Shown: one piece after another, positions 1 to 12,599 of the stretch
Numbering within the stretch: position 1 is the stretch's first letter
Layout of the letters: every line of letters starts with the position of its first letter
Assembly (NCBI RefSeq): GCF_040412425.1
Contig: NC_089795.1
Span: 80,005,163 to 80,069,162 of the forward strand
Direction of reading: 5' to 3'
DNA: 64,000 nt
Source: Macrobrachium rosenbergii
Taxonomy: Eukaryota > Arthropoda > Malacostraca > Decapoda > Palaemonidae
The notes under the pieces: generated by a model
Seen by the model: the letters and a program-made list of their open reading frames with translations, nothing else
Told to the model about the DNA's origin: nothing
Database searches by the model: none
Program-made: the position numbers and the translations under genes

Positions 1-102
1 TTATAAATGCAGTGAACAAAGTTCTCAAGTAATCTCCAGTTCTCACTCTCTCTTCAACTTGAACTTAAACTTATGTGAAGACTATGAATGTCTATATTGC
101 TA

Positions 103-593
103 TCAGTTACTAACTTTTGAAAAATCGTTCACATTTCTAAGCCTTACCAACTGAACAAGTTCAGAAATCTGTGTCCATATAAATTTCGTTGGCTTGAATG
201 ACTTTTTGTATGTACAGTAAATTGGAGTTGGGTCTTCCTGTACGAGTTCTGTCATTTTACAAATAACATCTTCAGGTTGAGACTGCCTGTTTAGATGCAT
301 TCGAGCTTCAAATTGGCTGGAAGGGTGCATGCTCAAGGCTAATTTTTCTTTTGAGGTGTCCATTGAACAAGTGTTGCATAAGAAATTTGGGATCAGTATA
401 TTCATTTTATAAGATGTCGTTCGTAAAGGGATTGATTTACGTTGCTCTTTTTTAGTAAATTTTGTTATTTTATCATCAGAATCTTTAGACGCGGTAGTTT
501 TGATGCCTTTAAACAATACACAATTCCTTAGTTTTCTAAGGCTCCAGCCACCTTCGTCAGAAGAACCGAAAGCTAAAAATTGTGTTTTTCTCT
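103..593 (-). CDS. Candidate 3'-terminal coding exon, unrecognised protein
   Basis: On the minus strand an open frame of at least 162 codons runs from a good 3' splice site to a TAA at 103-105. The splice site is a run of ten T followed by AG, with the exon starting at 593. No ATG is needed because the exon would be internal or terminal. The peptide is mixed and not low-complexity; it begins ..RKTQFLAFGSSDEGGWSL, has a Lys-rich middle (TKFTKKEQRKS) and ends NDFSKVSN. I do not recognise a domain. No AATAAA is visible in the 102 bases between the stop and the window edge, so the 3' end would lie to the left. The exon starts in a phase needing one carried-over base, so it does not join directly to the phase-0 donors I propose at 3371 or 11927. 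A chance frame or a decayed transposon gene is possible. Confidence 0.35.
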
Positions 594-1184
594 CTAAAAA
601 AAAACAACTGGGTATTATTATACCAACATGCCCTTAAAAACTACGCAAAAGGTCCACTTTGTCTCCCGTATTTATCGGAACGTGATTATTCTTTGTGTAC
701 ATACAAAACAGTCAGTCCTTATGCCAGCGCCTTAATGGACTCTTTTTTTTTTTTTATTATCCTGTTTAATATAATCTGCATGTTTTTAAGATAACAAAGT
801 CGTTTATTATACATTTGAGATTTTGATCTGGATTAATGTATTTCGGAGATTACGAATATGCCAGCTTCACTTTTTAGCTTTCTCTCAGAACATTTATGTG
901 ACACCACGCTGATACGGAGTTTTGACAGTCATTAGAACGCATTTCGTGCCGAAACTTTTAAAAACTTTTGCCACTGAAATTATTTCTTACATTCATCCGT
1001 TATAAATGTGCGTGAGAATATTTTTTTGAAAGGCGAAATTTTTCGAAAGCAAAGATTCAAGACTTTTAACCTCTTCAGGCCTGAGCTTATTTTTCCGAGG
1101 TATAGAGAAAAAAAAAATTCCCAAATTTTGTCAAAATAAGGGAGTGAAGATCACATAGAGCGGAAGATATGTATTTTCCACAAT

Positions 1185-1216
<32 letters not shown>

Positions 1217-1424
1217 AGCGGGATTGGGTGAGCTGCTCTTATTTTTCAGATGGGATCTTATTTTAGTGTAAAGATCTTTAGTTCAACAAAGTAGTTACTT
1301 ATAATCTTTAACCGAATCACAGCATTGATAAGATCAAACCATAAACTTTTACAGCTGACAGATGAAATAACTTGAAATCATAGCTGTCTATCAAACTCCT
1401 AATCACATTTTTCCTCAAAAACAG

Positions 1425-1616
1425 ACGAGCACCGTCAACTCGACGACAGACGCCCGAGGCCAGACCTTGGATCAGACTACCCCTGGGGAAGACGCAGCCC
1501 CCAACGGCGGCCGCAGAAACAGTCCTCCACAGCAGCGTCGCCTTCGACGGGGGCTGAAATGGTCTCAGATAGACTGGGACCTCGACAATGACGACGACGA
1601 TCAAAAGGAAAAGTGA
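1425..1616 (+). CDS. Candidate 3'-terminal coding exon ending in an acidic tail
   Basis: A GC-rich island stands out from AT-rich surroundings. After a plausible acceptor (..TTTTTCCTCAAAAACAG, exon from 1425) the plus strand is open for 63 codons to TGA at 1614-1616. The peptide is hydrophilic, with an Arg/Gln-rich stretch (SPPQQRRLRRGLKWS) and a very acidic end (IDWDLDNDDDDQKEK). Third positions are strongly G/C, as expected for crustacean coding DNA. A poly(A) signal at 2279-2284 would make a 3' UTR of about 700 bases that includes a (TA)n array. The minus strand of the same island is also open (95 codons over 1317-1604), so the coding strand is not certain. The rest of the gene would lie left of the window. 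No family recognised. Confidence 0.33.
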   Translation, partial: TSTVNSTTDARGQTLDQTTPGEDAAPNGGRRNSPPQQRRLRRGLKWSQIDWDLDNDDDDQKEK

Positions 1617-1760
1617 TGATGATCGTGACGATCACTCTTTGATTACTGTGGTCTGTGATTTCGAGATATGGGTACAATGATGTGATTTGTTCAAAGTGTT
1701 TATGTTTGTGAAATGGAACACTTCTTGCCTTGACTCGCTCTTTCCCTGTGTGCTTGTAAG

Positions 1761-1866
<106 letters not shown>

Positions 1867-2278
1867 CGAAATGTAACCTTTTCTCACCCCCTTTCTCCTA
1901 AACTTTTTTGCTATGTGATGATATTACTTTTCATGCTTAACTCTACGTAGGTACATGTATTTACTTGATTATATTATATTTGTTACTGAAGTTTCTGTTA
2001 TATATTTATCTCAAAATTTCCTTACATATTTTTCTTCGTATTCTTTCTATTCGAGACTGAACTTGACGCCATGTATTCAAAGAGTTCCATGTTTACTGTA
2101 TTTACATTACAAATATTGTTTTTAGGTGTACTAATTGTTATACTTTATTGACACTTGACATGATTGGACCTTATAAGTTTATCAATTAATATTCATGTGT
2201 TTGAATTATCAAACACTTTTTGTGCACTGTAATGCTCAGTGTGTATAAGTATTACCTCCTTCTTCATTGATTATTTCA

Positions 2279-2284
2279 AATAAA
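2279..2284 (+). terminator. Poly(A) signal AATAAA
   Basis: AATAAA sits in a T/A-rich stretch 663 bases after the stop of the candidate plus-strand exon at 1425-1616; a second AATAAA occurs near 2380. It would close that transcript if the exon is real, but the motif alone is common in AT-rich DNA. Confidence 0.3.
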
Positions 2285-2299
2285 ATGTTAAAAGTATCT

Positions 2300-3370
2300 T
2301 TATTAGAATATGGAATTGCTTTTTTTTTCTTCAGCATAAATTTTGATTTTTTATATGTTTTGGAACATGAAGTCTTTAAATAAACAGTAATAACATCTTC
2401 TTATGTGTCCTTTTTCATATCCATTTTTGTTACGTAAGAATCTGTTTGGAATCACTTTTCAATCCAGATAAAGTAGTAGTAAGTTACTGTCGCAGGACCA
2501 AAGGATACGTTAGATTTTTTGTGGAAGTTACAGGATTTTGAATAAGTTAATTTGAAATGTCGGATCTGTTGTGAATCTGCTTTCTTATCGGGCTTCAAGA
2601 TCAAGAACCATTCTCCTGAAGTGATGGCATCCTTTACAGGTATAATAGTTACTTGTAATCTGCTTGAATACTTGCCATTACTTATCTTGAGTTAATGTGA
2701 AATATGGATATCAAACGAATGTCGTCATTTCTCGTTTCATCATTGCTACTGTTATATCAGTCTGAAGATTTTGTATTTTCCCTGGGGATCTTTTGTTTGG
2801 ATAAGGTGTGATCCATATCGATTTGTCTGGTATTTTTGTGAGCCGGTTGAAGTGACTCTTGCGTCTTTAAAGATGCCTGAATTGTTTCTCTTTGTCTTTC
2901 GTCTAGTACTTTTTCGTTTTCGACTGAAGTTGTCCTTTACTATTATGACTACCACATCCTCTGAAGGAAGGAGTTATGGTTCTGTATATGACTGGCTGAT
3001 GTAAGTTAAAATTATATTTCGAATTTTTTCAATTATAGTAAGTCAATCATAAAGAAACTCTTGCCTTTTTCAAAGCAAACATAACTACTTCATATGCTAA
3101 AGAAAAACGGGGAATACTCGATTTGTTTTAGCATCGCCAGTTGCAATATTTACCAACAAATTCCAAACTTGCAATAGTTGAATCTAGCTAACTACGAGTA
3201 GATGTTTGAGCAAAAATTGTAAGGTGTTATAAAGCAAATAATGATGTTACTTTTATTCATAAACTGCAAAACGCCCCAGTACGTAGAAACTAGATGATGC
3301 GACTATGAGGAAAAGGTAGAGAAATTACCCAGCTTTCAGAATTCGCTCTTAAGTAACGAAAGCAACTCAC
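2300..3370. other. No gene supported
   Basis: AT-rich DNA. Two overlapping open frames on opposite strands near 2752-3004 are mutual shadows with no splice or start context that favours either. If the secreted-protein candidate at 3371-4189 is real, this stretch would be its second intron. Confidence 0.5.
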
Positions 3371-4189
3371 CATCAATGCGTGCTGGTTCTGGAGGACCAC
3401 CGACGTTCGGCAACTCGGATAAAGGAGGTTACTCCAGAGTGCAAGCGCACTCTCTCGTTTCAGGATTTCCAGGTCGGCGTCATACCGTCGAAGCCACAGA
3501 GATACCCAAGACTGGGAGACTTCCTTCGTATCTGGAAAGTTTTGGAAGTTACTGAATAAATGGATGAATGACTGACTAAATTAGTTCTGATGGCTCGTGG
3601 TTGATGACTGATTGGTCGAGTGGAAATTCAGCACTTATTCTCTGAAATATTTAGGATCTGTATCCGTACTGAATGATTTGCAAAGCTAATAAGAGGAAAT
3701 GAATTCGTTTGTGTGTGGTATTTAGTGAAGAGACTTGAGGGAATTCATACTGGAAAACATGTGATCAAGTATATGCAGTATTTCATCTTTGAAAATTCGT
3801 ACAGTTATATAGGTTTTACAAGAAAGCTAAGAAGCATTCGCCACCCAAAGGGTAAGCGATAACAGAATTGCTTTTTTAGGTGGCCATTTTCGTTTTATCT
3901 AAACAATACCCGTCACAATGACTAGATAACAAGAACAATATTCTTTCCATCAAAGGCAGACAAATGCTGGGGAATTAGAATCTCTTAAGTATTTCCTGTC
4001 TCCCTGCTGTCATTAACACACCCTGCCTACTTCCTGTTTTGTAATGGGCCACTGCGGTATCCAAACTTGTTTACTGTGTTTTCGAATCAACGGTGCTCGG
4101 AGAGTCTTACCCACTGCCGAGGAAGATATACCCGGGCATGTCGAGCTAAAGACCATGAAGAATCCCAGGAGGGGGTAGCACCTTACCAT
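3371..4189 (-). CDS. Candidate secreted or membrane protein, first two exons
   Basis: Exon 1 (4189 to 4111) begins at an ATG in fair context (ACAATGG) and encodes MVRCYPLLGFFMVFSSTC followed by PGISSSAV, a typical cleavable signal peptide. It ends at a strong donor (CAGTGG|GTAAGA). Exon 2 (3531 to 3371) follows an acceptor (AAAACTTTCCAG) and ends at GTGAGT. Exon 1 leaves one base and exon 2 supplies AT to complete an Asp codon, so the phases agree; exon 2 ends in phase 0. The mature start reads DTKEVSQSWVSLWLRRYDAD and continues with LEILKRESALALWSNLLYPS. The layout, signal peptide then a helical segment with a conserved-looking Ala-x-Trp, recalls the N-terminus of M2 (ACE-like) peptidases, but no zinc motif is visible and I do not claim that identity. 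The antisense 72-codon plus-strand frame at 3340-3555 is treated as its shadow. Later exons were not found. Confidence 0.4.
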
Positions 4190-4523
4190 TGTTCTCTTGA
4201 GCTGTCGGGGGAGAGAGGTCCATTAGCGAGGGAGTCTAGGGAGCCATTCCATCAAGCGACTGTAAATACTCGGGGAACGACGCTGCGCTCACAAATGAAC
4301 GCGATAGAAAAGTCAGGGTTCAAAGAGTCGAGGTCTGAAGAATAGGCAGTGAAATGGGAGGAGGAAATTAGGAGAGCTGGAATGGTATCTTTACCACATT
4401 AATTATAGTATTATTTTTTTTTATACTACATTCATTTTTAGCGGTTGTCTCAAAAAAGTTTTTTGTTACCGATGTTTTTAATTTTCTCCTAAAAACACAT
4501 GCACACATATACAGATATATACA

Positions 4524-4524
<1 letters not shown>

Positions 4525-4592
<68 letters not shown>

Positions 4593-4642
4593 TATCTTTT
4601 ATGTGTGTGAATATCTTTTGTGTGTGTGTGTGTGTGTGTGTA
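4525..4642. repeat. (TA)n plus (TG)n microsatellites
   Basis: About 65 bp of TA at 4525-4589 are followed after a short spacer by about 23 bp of TG at 4620-4642. Confidence 0.97.
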
Positions 4643-6050
4643 TAAGCCCCTTACTGCATGTGTTTCAGTTACAGTTAATTGTAATGATATGCAAGGTTGG
4701 TTTGATCAAACACCTATAGTAGTGTACCATTAATTAACTGTCTCCTTTCACACGGAATAATACTGGTAGAAAATGCTCAAGTCATAATGGTTTCTAGACT
4801 TGCTTATTTTTTAAAAGCATGTTCAGTAGTTTGTGTAATACGCTCCTGATTGAAAACAAAATCCTTACTGATAAAGAAGTGTAATCTGGGAAGAATGGTA
4901 TGAATGAAAGCTAGGATTGTGTGGTATGAATAGTTTTCTTCTGGAAGTGCTACTGTAATATTTACAAAGAAAGGATTTAAGGGTAAGGTTTGTAAGTGAC
5001 ATAGAGAAGTCATACGGTAAATGCGTTTTGGAAATCTTGCTGGAAAAGCATCATGACAAAGTTTCTCTGATGAAAGTGAATCGTGTATGAGTGACTGGTG
5101 AGGCAATGGGCATACGGTTTTACTTAGCATAATAATGGGATGAAGGAAATTAGGAAAGGAATTGAGGCTGTAGGTGCAATTTTGTAAGAAGTGAGTAACA
5201 GTTTAAGGTAGACGGCATGGTTCATTTTCGGTAAGTTGCAGACAGTAATAAAAGTACTCGAAGTTTTTTGTTTTATTTTTATCAGAAGTGAATATCATTG
5301 TGCGTAAGGTTACATATTAGTATATAAAAAAGATAGGATTCTCATATAATGTAAGCTGGTTTGGAGAACTGGAAAATAGAATCAGTTAACTCATACGGGT
5401 ATTTAGGTCTGTTGCCAATAAAGGTCGAATGAATAAACCGAGCAGTTGAAGCAATAAACGAACCAGAATTTTCCAGGGTCCATAGTTATTTAAGATGAAA
5501 AATATTAGTCCAGAGTGGAAGTGTATGGATGCAGTGTTTAGCCAAGTCTGTTTTACCTGAGTTTTGTGACCATTAAATGCACATCAAAAAATACAGCAAT
5601 ATTAGCCAGAAGGTAAATCCAAAATAAGTTAATGTTTATGTTGTAAAGATCACAAAATTTGTTCAAGCGAATTTCATTGAAGTGTTTAGCGAACGAGAAG
5701 AGTTGCCTTGAAGCTAAAAGAAAGGAAAAATATGGACTAAAGTTTGTTCGTTTGGTTTGCTGTACAAACGACTGGACAAGCAGGGTGTTTGCATGAGATG
5801 CTCTGAGAATAAACAGAGAAGAGGCGGACAGAGACAAGTATAAGGATGGTCTACCATATGCCGGTGAGCCCTCCTGAGGGGCTATCAGGTGGGTGATATT
5901 TAACTTTTCTGCACAGGGAGTCAATTCTCGAAGTAGCCGTTAAAGGATGAAGGGTGGCAGTGATGTATGCCTCGTTTTTCGCCTGGAACCAGCCCTTATT
6001 AGGGAAGTGAAGGACAGAGAAATATTTGTGCTTCTCTTTGTTCGCGTATT
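4643..6050. other. No gene supported
   Basis: The stretch contains several open frames of 100-125 codons on the minus strand (4804-5130, 5553-5924). They have no splice-site or domain support and look like chance frames in AT-rich DNA. The right end runs into the first LINE copy. Confidence 0.5.
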
Positions 6051-6119
6051 TTTGGAGTCATAAGGACATCGTGAAGTCTTTGGTTATTGGAAGGTAAGAG
6101 GGAGAAATAAAACACTCAA

Positions 6120-7480
<1,361 letters not shown>

Positions 7481-7559
7481 ATAAATTGTATTATGTTACT
7501 TTTTTTAGTGGTTAGAAAAGAGAATAGCAACTTAAAATCCACCTCGAAGCTCATCTTAT

Positions 7560-7690
7560 AAGGGAAAAAGGGATATATGATAAATTTACGTGAGCTAGAG
7601 ATTCACATGGGGGCAACCTGGAATCGAACTATTGACCTTGTAATTGCACGTCCAGTGCTACTGTATCATTGAACTACCTTTATCTACAGT
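7560..7690 (-). mobile_element. tRNA-derived SINE-like unit
   Basis: On the minus strand a tRNA-like stretch carries an A-box-like TAGTTCAATGATACAG and, about 35 bases on, a near-perfect B box (GTTCGATTCC). No clean cloverleaf or anticodon arm could be drawn by eye, and it is followed by non-tRNA sequence, so a SINE head or tRNA pseudogene is more likely than a working tRNA. Confidence 0.45.
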
Positions 7691-8080
7691 GTACTTGCCT
7701 TAATTTACACTGCTTATTTGAAATTTTCATTCTAAATTCAGTGGTCTTGAGATTTATTACACGTGAGTTTTTTTTTCTATTCTGGATAAGAGATGATAAT
7801 AGAAAAGCAGTCTACAGGTGTCAAGTGTAACTCCAGAACAGATGGAAATAACAAATACATAAGTGATAATAAGTAAATTGTCAATAAATAAGTTAACCAA
7901 ACAATCATCTAAATTGAGAGGGTAAGCTGGAGGGAAAATGATCCAAACTTGAGCTAATAAAGGTTTCACTTGACTTTTGTCAGACCCGCTGGGCGAATGA
8001 ACGAAATTGGTATAAAATGAGACTGAGCAAGAAATTGACCGTAGAGTTTTGTGCCGCTATTACCTGTTTCACTGACGCCG

Positions 8081-8083
<3 letters not shown>

Positions 8084-8155
<72 letters not shown>
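8084..8155. repeat. (GA)n microsatellite
   Basis: About 72 bp of GA dinucleotide. The Ser-Leu frame on the other strand is an artefact of the repeat. Confidence 0.97.
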
Positions 8156-8159
<4 letters not shown>

Positions 8160-8160
<1 letters not shown>

Positions 8161-9050
8161 TCCTTCAACGTATCGATGAGAGGGAACTGAAGTAGGTTAT
8201 TTTTTGATAGATAAATAATCAGTAGATAATAAGTAATGAATTTTTTGAATGATAGTTTTCATGAAGGTTATTAATGAAAAGTAAAAGAAATAGGTTTTTA
8301 GCAAACTTTTTTACATGGAAATAAACCGTAAAACAATTACTTAACGACATTACATATACAGTTCAAAATTTCAGTAGGTTTAAAAGATTTTTAAACAATC
8401 TTCAATATAGAAATGGGTAGATAAAGCCTTTGATGCAGTTTACATACAAATTTCAAATCGCTGTCTAGTGACGTTTAATGGGAAAGACATTACGTCGAAA
8501 TGTTTTCGTTTTTTCCAAAATTCATTATAACCCAGCGTTTTAAGCCATAAAGAACGAAAAAATACACTCACAAAAAAGATCAGGGATCGCACCGCCTCAT
8601 CGTGAGGCTTTGCAAGTTAATTTGTTGCAACACTGCATCCATTTCGCTTTTTATATTGTTTGGCCACGGCACCAATTAACGGTTGTCGTGACTTTTGGTG
8701 TCAAGGATAGGACAGGACACACACAAGGGTTTCTTCCTTTCTTTACTCATCTATTTTCATAAGTTTAATGACGAACCTTTCAGTAAAAGAAATAGGTAAA
8801 GAACATTTTGATAATTCTATCTCTTTCTTTTATGGTGTTGAGTGTATGTATGTACACAGTATTTTGATGATATACATTGTATTTAGCTGTAGTTATTGCT
8901 AATATGTATGATGATATTGTTATTGCTATATAGTATAAAGTTAGTAACACTGCATATTAAATTAAGTTCTTATGTACACAAAAACGTGAACGTCTATAGA
9001 CACTCAAGATAAATGAAAACCCATATATACAGTACACTTAAGGAAATACA
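8160..9050. other. No gene supported
   Basis: AT-rich. Near 8665 it has ACCAATTAAC followed by TTTTGGTGTC. The same two blocks recur closer together near 15485, a hint of a short dispersed repeat. Nothing else recognised. Confidence 0.4.
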
Positions 9051-9059
9051 GATATAACG

Positions 9060-10440
9060 GAGGATGGATGGAGATAAAAGGCTAGAAAGAAGAAGGCAAG
9101 TGATAGAAAACAGGGGGAGAAGGTCAGCGAGAATTTTAAGGGGAATGCTGTGATATTCTACAAGAAAGTAAGTGCAGAGAGAAAGGGTAATTGGCAAATT
9201 TATCTCAGGGTGAAATACGCAAATGAAGGGATGCTGTCTGAAGTGAATAAAGCCTTCGTTCAATGTAGTGAGTATTTTTCAGATTTCTTGAATTTGGCAG
9301 ATGGAAGGGAGGCGGAGTTGAATGTTGCAAGAATGGAAAGGGTCAGCGTAATTTTAAATAGCCTCGTGGGAGTGACTATTGCCGATGCAAGGACGAGGAT
9401 ATAAGGAAGGGAATTAATAGGCTGGAGAATGAAATGACACCAAGAGTTGCTGCAGTAACCAGTGAGGTGCTGCAGGAAGGTGGAGATAGTTTGATTGAGT
9501 GACAGACCAGGGTTTGTAAGGTGTGTCTGGATGAGGAAAAGTTTACAAAGAAATGGATGAGAGGAATAATTGTTCCATTGTATCAAGATAATGGTGACTG
9601 AAAAGACTGTAAGAATTATATATGTGGGCATAACATTACTTTGTGTACCACAGTAGTTGTATGGTAGGATTTTCACTGAAAATAAAACTGACGAGAGAAT
9701 GATTGATAGGAGAAAAAACGGTGTGGATTAATGCAAGAAAGAAAGTGTGGTAAAAGGATAAATCTATTGTGGCATACATGAATCTGGAAAAAGCTCGTGA
9801 CAGAATCAATAGATACGCAGTGTTGAGAATGTGTTATATAAAAGGTAAGTCGTTGAGAGTGATTGACGTTTAATGGCGGAAGCAAAATGAGTTCAAATAT
9901 GTAGACGAAAGAGTGGATGGTTTGGTGTAAAAGTGGGTCTGTGAGGCAGGGGTGTGTTAAGTCTCCATAGCTATTCATGGGCGGAGTGAAGAGTAGATGT
10001 ATAGGTGAAGTGATTTTGTAGTTCACAGGTGAACTGAAAGGGTGAGAAATAGGAGATAAACATGGAAGTATATAGAACTGAGAAAAAGGTTAGTTAGGTG
10101 AAAGTCAGCTTTGAAGCAGTATGGTTGGTCATCTGAAGAAAAACTGAAAAGGTTAGGGCTGATAATTCGGAAATCTTAAGAGGGAGTAGGAGAGATAACC
10201 TAAGTAGAGCTGGCTAGATGGCTTGAGAGAGTTAATGGTAAGGAAGAGCCCTAATAAGCAGAAGGTGCAAAATTTTAGGGAAGGTAGATTGAATGCGCCA
10301 GTGTGCATAGAGGTTTTTACATACTGCGGATGAGCCTTATGTGTAGGTATGCAAAACGAATATTGTTGGGGAAGTTTCTTGCACAGGGATTCATCCACGA
10401 CTTACAAGCTTAAGTATAATGTTGCAGTGACCAGAGTGTT
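9060..10440 (+). mobile_element. Degenerate LINE reverse transcriptase, copy B
   Basis: This is a second copy of the LINE family seen at 6120-7480, better preserved at the start. An 84-codon open frame at 9150-9404 reads FYKKVSAERKGN then ANEGMLSEVNKAFVQCSEYF, the linker before the RT. Further on are LFHCIK (VPLYKGKG position), NYICGHNI-like remains of NYRGI, ESGKSS(D/Q)RIN (catalytic-block remnant) and WFGVKVGL..RGV, equivalent to the WFxVxxGVRQGCV block. The 3' part reads like the usual HVERM-type tail of these elements. Many stops and frameshifts; not functional. It ends close to a (TA)n array. Confidence 0.75.
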
Positions 10441-10449
10441 GATTTTCCT

Positions 10450-10452
<3 letters not shown>

Positions 10453-10535
<83 letters not shown>
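10453..10535. repeat. (TA)n microsatellite at LINE 3' end
   Basis: About 83 bp of TA starting about 25 bases beyond the last LINE-like sequence of copy B. It may have grown from the element's 3' tail. Confidence 0.97.
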
Positions 10536-10538
<3 letters not shown>

Positions 10539-10914
10539 TAAATAAGTAAAACCTCTCTTATGTAGACTAATTAGGGGTTAGGGGAGACCTTACAAGGTCT
10601 GCATTTGCCGATTGTCCGGATTAACCAAATTTTTTCAAATAAGCTAACCTAGGTTATCTAATGATCTGACTAAATGACCAAAACAAATATGCATTCCAAA
10701 AATGCTCTGGAAATAAAATATGCCGGGCATTTGTTTTTCTGCTATAATTAAGCAATATAATTATTATGAATACAATGGCATGTCTAATGTGGGAATATAT
10801 AGGAAAAGATTGTTTAACCAATTCTCCTTTATGGAAGTGAAGTGTTGTTGTTAATTTAAACGAAAGGACATATGTTAAAAATGTCAAGTTGAACTCACTT
10901 TTTAGTGATTGATG

Positions 10915-11255
10915 GCATAAGGAGAATTGAAAGGGTGAGAAATGTGGAGATACTGACAAAAAGGTTAGGGACCATAGTGCTATGAGATGGAGATGGTTTG
11001 GTCATGTTGAAAGCATGAGGGATTGTAGGTTGGATAAAAAAAAATGTGTAATTCAGAAGTGATGAGAGAGAGAGAGAGAGAGAGAGAGACTTAGAAAGTG
11101 TTCGATATATAGCAAGAAAGAGGTATTATAAAGGAAGGATCCTAATATCCAGGAAACACAAGAGGGTTCGATACGTTGCTGATGAGCTTCCTGTGTAGGT
11201 ATATGAAGTGGCTAACGTTATGGAAGTTTACTGTACAGGAGCTTAAAGACAGTTC
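10915..11255 (+). mobile_element. LINE 3' fragment, copy C
   Basis: This fragment of the same family starts at RIERVRNVEILTKRLG and runs through a WFGHVESMRDCRLDKK-like segment to the shared 3' end. The ends of copies B and C align: GATGAGC(C/T)T..TGTGTAGGTAT..GAAGTTT..TGCACAGG or TGTACAGG. A (GA)n run at 11064-11089 interrupts it. It is also directly followed by a (TA)n array. Confidence 0.7.
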
Positions 11256-11256
11256 A

Positions 11257-11502
<246 letters not shown>

Positions 11503-11926
11503 TATTTAAACGTGCGTGATTTTTATATTAATCAGTGGTAACCCACAAGTATCGTTTAATATCGAATTCACTTCACATTGGAAATAACCTACACTTAAAG
11601 CACTTAACAGTTGTAATTCCCTTTGAGTGTAAGTTATTTCTAAGGTACAATGTTCACCATTTAAATTATAGTGGTTTATACGTACGTACACATATACATA
11701 CTTACATACATGTATACGTATGTGTGTATGTGAGTGAATTTAAATGTGTTTGCAATTATACAGATAAAACATTAAAATTTGTGTTTTACAGTTTATTTGT
11801 ATCTTTCAGGTATGTTTATCTGTTTCCACATGTATTATGCATGCGATTACTAGCACTCTAGCAAGCGTAATTTCATATACGGTACGTTATGTAATTTAAA
11901 CAACTAAACCTTTAGAAATGACTTAC

Positions 11927-12028
11927 GTCAGCAAGCCCTTTTTCATCTAATGTGATGCGAAAGTCCCGGTGGCACTTCTTGGCTCCACTGCCAGTGTCAA
12001 ACTGACTGACTATACGCCACCCGATCTT
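11927..12028 (-). CDS. Candidate internal coding exon, unrecognised protein
   Basis: A GC-richer stretch on the minus strand lies between an acceptor (CCTCACAACAG, exon from 12028) after a C-rich tract and a consensus donor (GCTGAC|GTAAGT). The 102-bp exon is phase 0 at both ends and encodes 34 residues, KIGWRIVSQFDTGSGAKKCH then RDFRITLDEKGLAD. The composition looks protein-like but matches nothing I recognise. The neighbouring exons were not located. It abuts the foldback element at 12165, so it could instead be unique sequence captured next to a repeat. Confidence 0.3.
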
Positions 12029-12164
12029 CTGTTGTGAGGGCTATGTGGTGCAGGGGAGGCGCTGGCAGGTAGGGGGTGGGGGTCGTCGGGGAGAGATCCT
12101 TTTGCTCTCGCTTGGTGATGGACCTTCTCTTTTACCAAGGGTAGAGTCAGCGTTTTCCTTTTTA

Positions 12165-12597
12165 ACAAAAAACAAGTAAAATAGCGCCGAAGTTTCTTCG
12201 GCGCAATCGAGTTTTTGTACAGCCGCTACTTCGTGTAATCAAGGCCACCGAAAATGGATCTATCTTTCGGTGGTCTCGGTATAATGCTGTGTGATCCGCG
12301 GCGCATGACAATTTAATCACGGCCGGTGGTGGCCTATCCTATATCGTTGCCAGAAGCACGATTATGGCTAATTTTAACCTTAAATTAAAATACAAAAAAA
12401 CTACTGAGGCTAGAGGGCTGCAATCTGGTATGTTTGATGATTTGAGGGTGGATGATCACCCTACCAATTTGCAGCCCTCTAGCCTCAGTAGTTTTTAGGA
12501 TCTGAGGGCGGACATAAAAAATGCGGACAGAAAAAAGTGCGGACGGACAGAGAAAGCCGGCACAACAGTTTTCATTTACAGAAAACTAAAAAATGTG
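12165..12597. mobile_element. Foldback (hairpin-rich) repeat element
   Basis: Three hairpins follow one another. GCGCCGAAG and CTTCGGCGC at 12184-12192 and 12196-12204 pair perfectly around TTT. CCACCGAAA and TTTCGGTGG at 12245-12253 and 12265-12273 pair around 11 bases. A 28-bp perfect inverted repeat, 12396-12423 with 12469-12496, encloses a 45-base loop that itself holds AGGGTGGATGATCACCCT. The segment ends in a purine-rich part with repeated GCGGAC and then GCCGGCACAACAG. No coding frame is seen. This is a non-autonomous repeat of foldback type. I cannot assign a transposase family, because terminal repeats and a target duplication are not clear. Confidence 0.7.
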
Positions 12598-12599
12598 AG

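Noticed and set aside
3340..3555. 72-codon plus-strand terminal exon with an acceptor and an AATAAA at the stop
   Set aside because: The opposite strand has matching-phase exons with a signal peptide and consensus donors; only one strand is likely to be coding.
4067..4345. 92-codon plus-strand frame
   Set aside because: No splice or start context; overlaps the antisense candidate signal-peptide exon, which is better supported.
7560..7690. Functional tRNA gene on the minus strand
   Set aside because: A and B boxes are present but no cloverleaf with an anticodon arm and acceptor stem could be drawn; treated as SINE-like.
8000..8168. Ser-Leu repeat protein on the minus strand
   Set aside because: Translation of the (GA)n array; no flanking gene structure.
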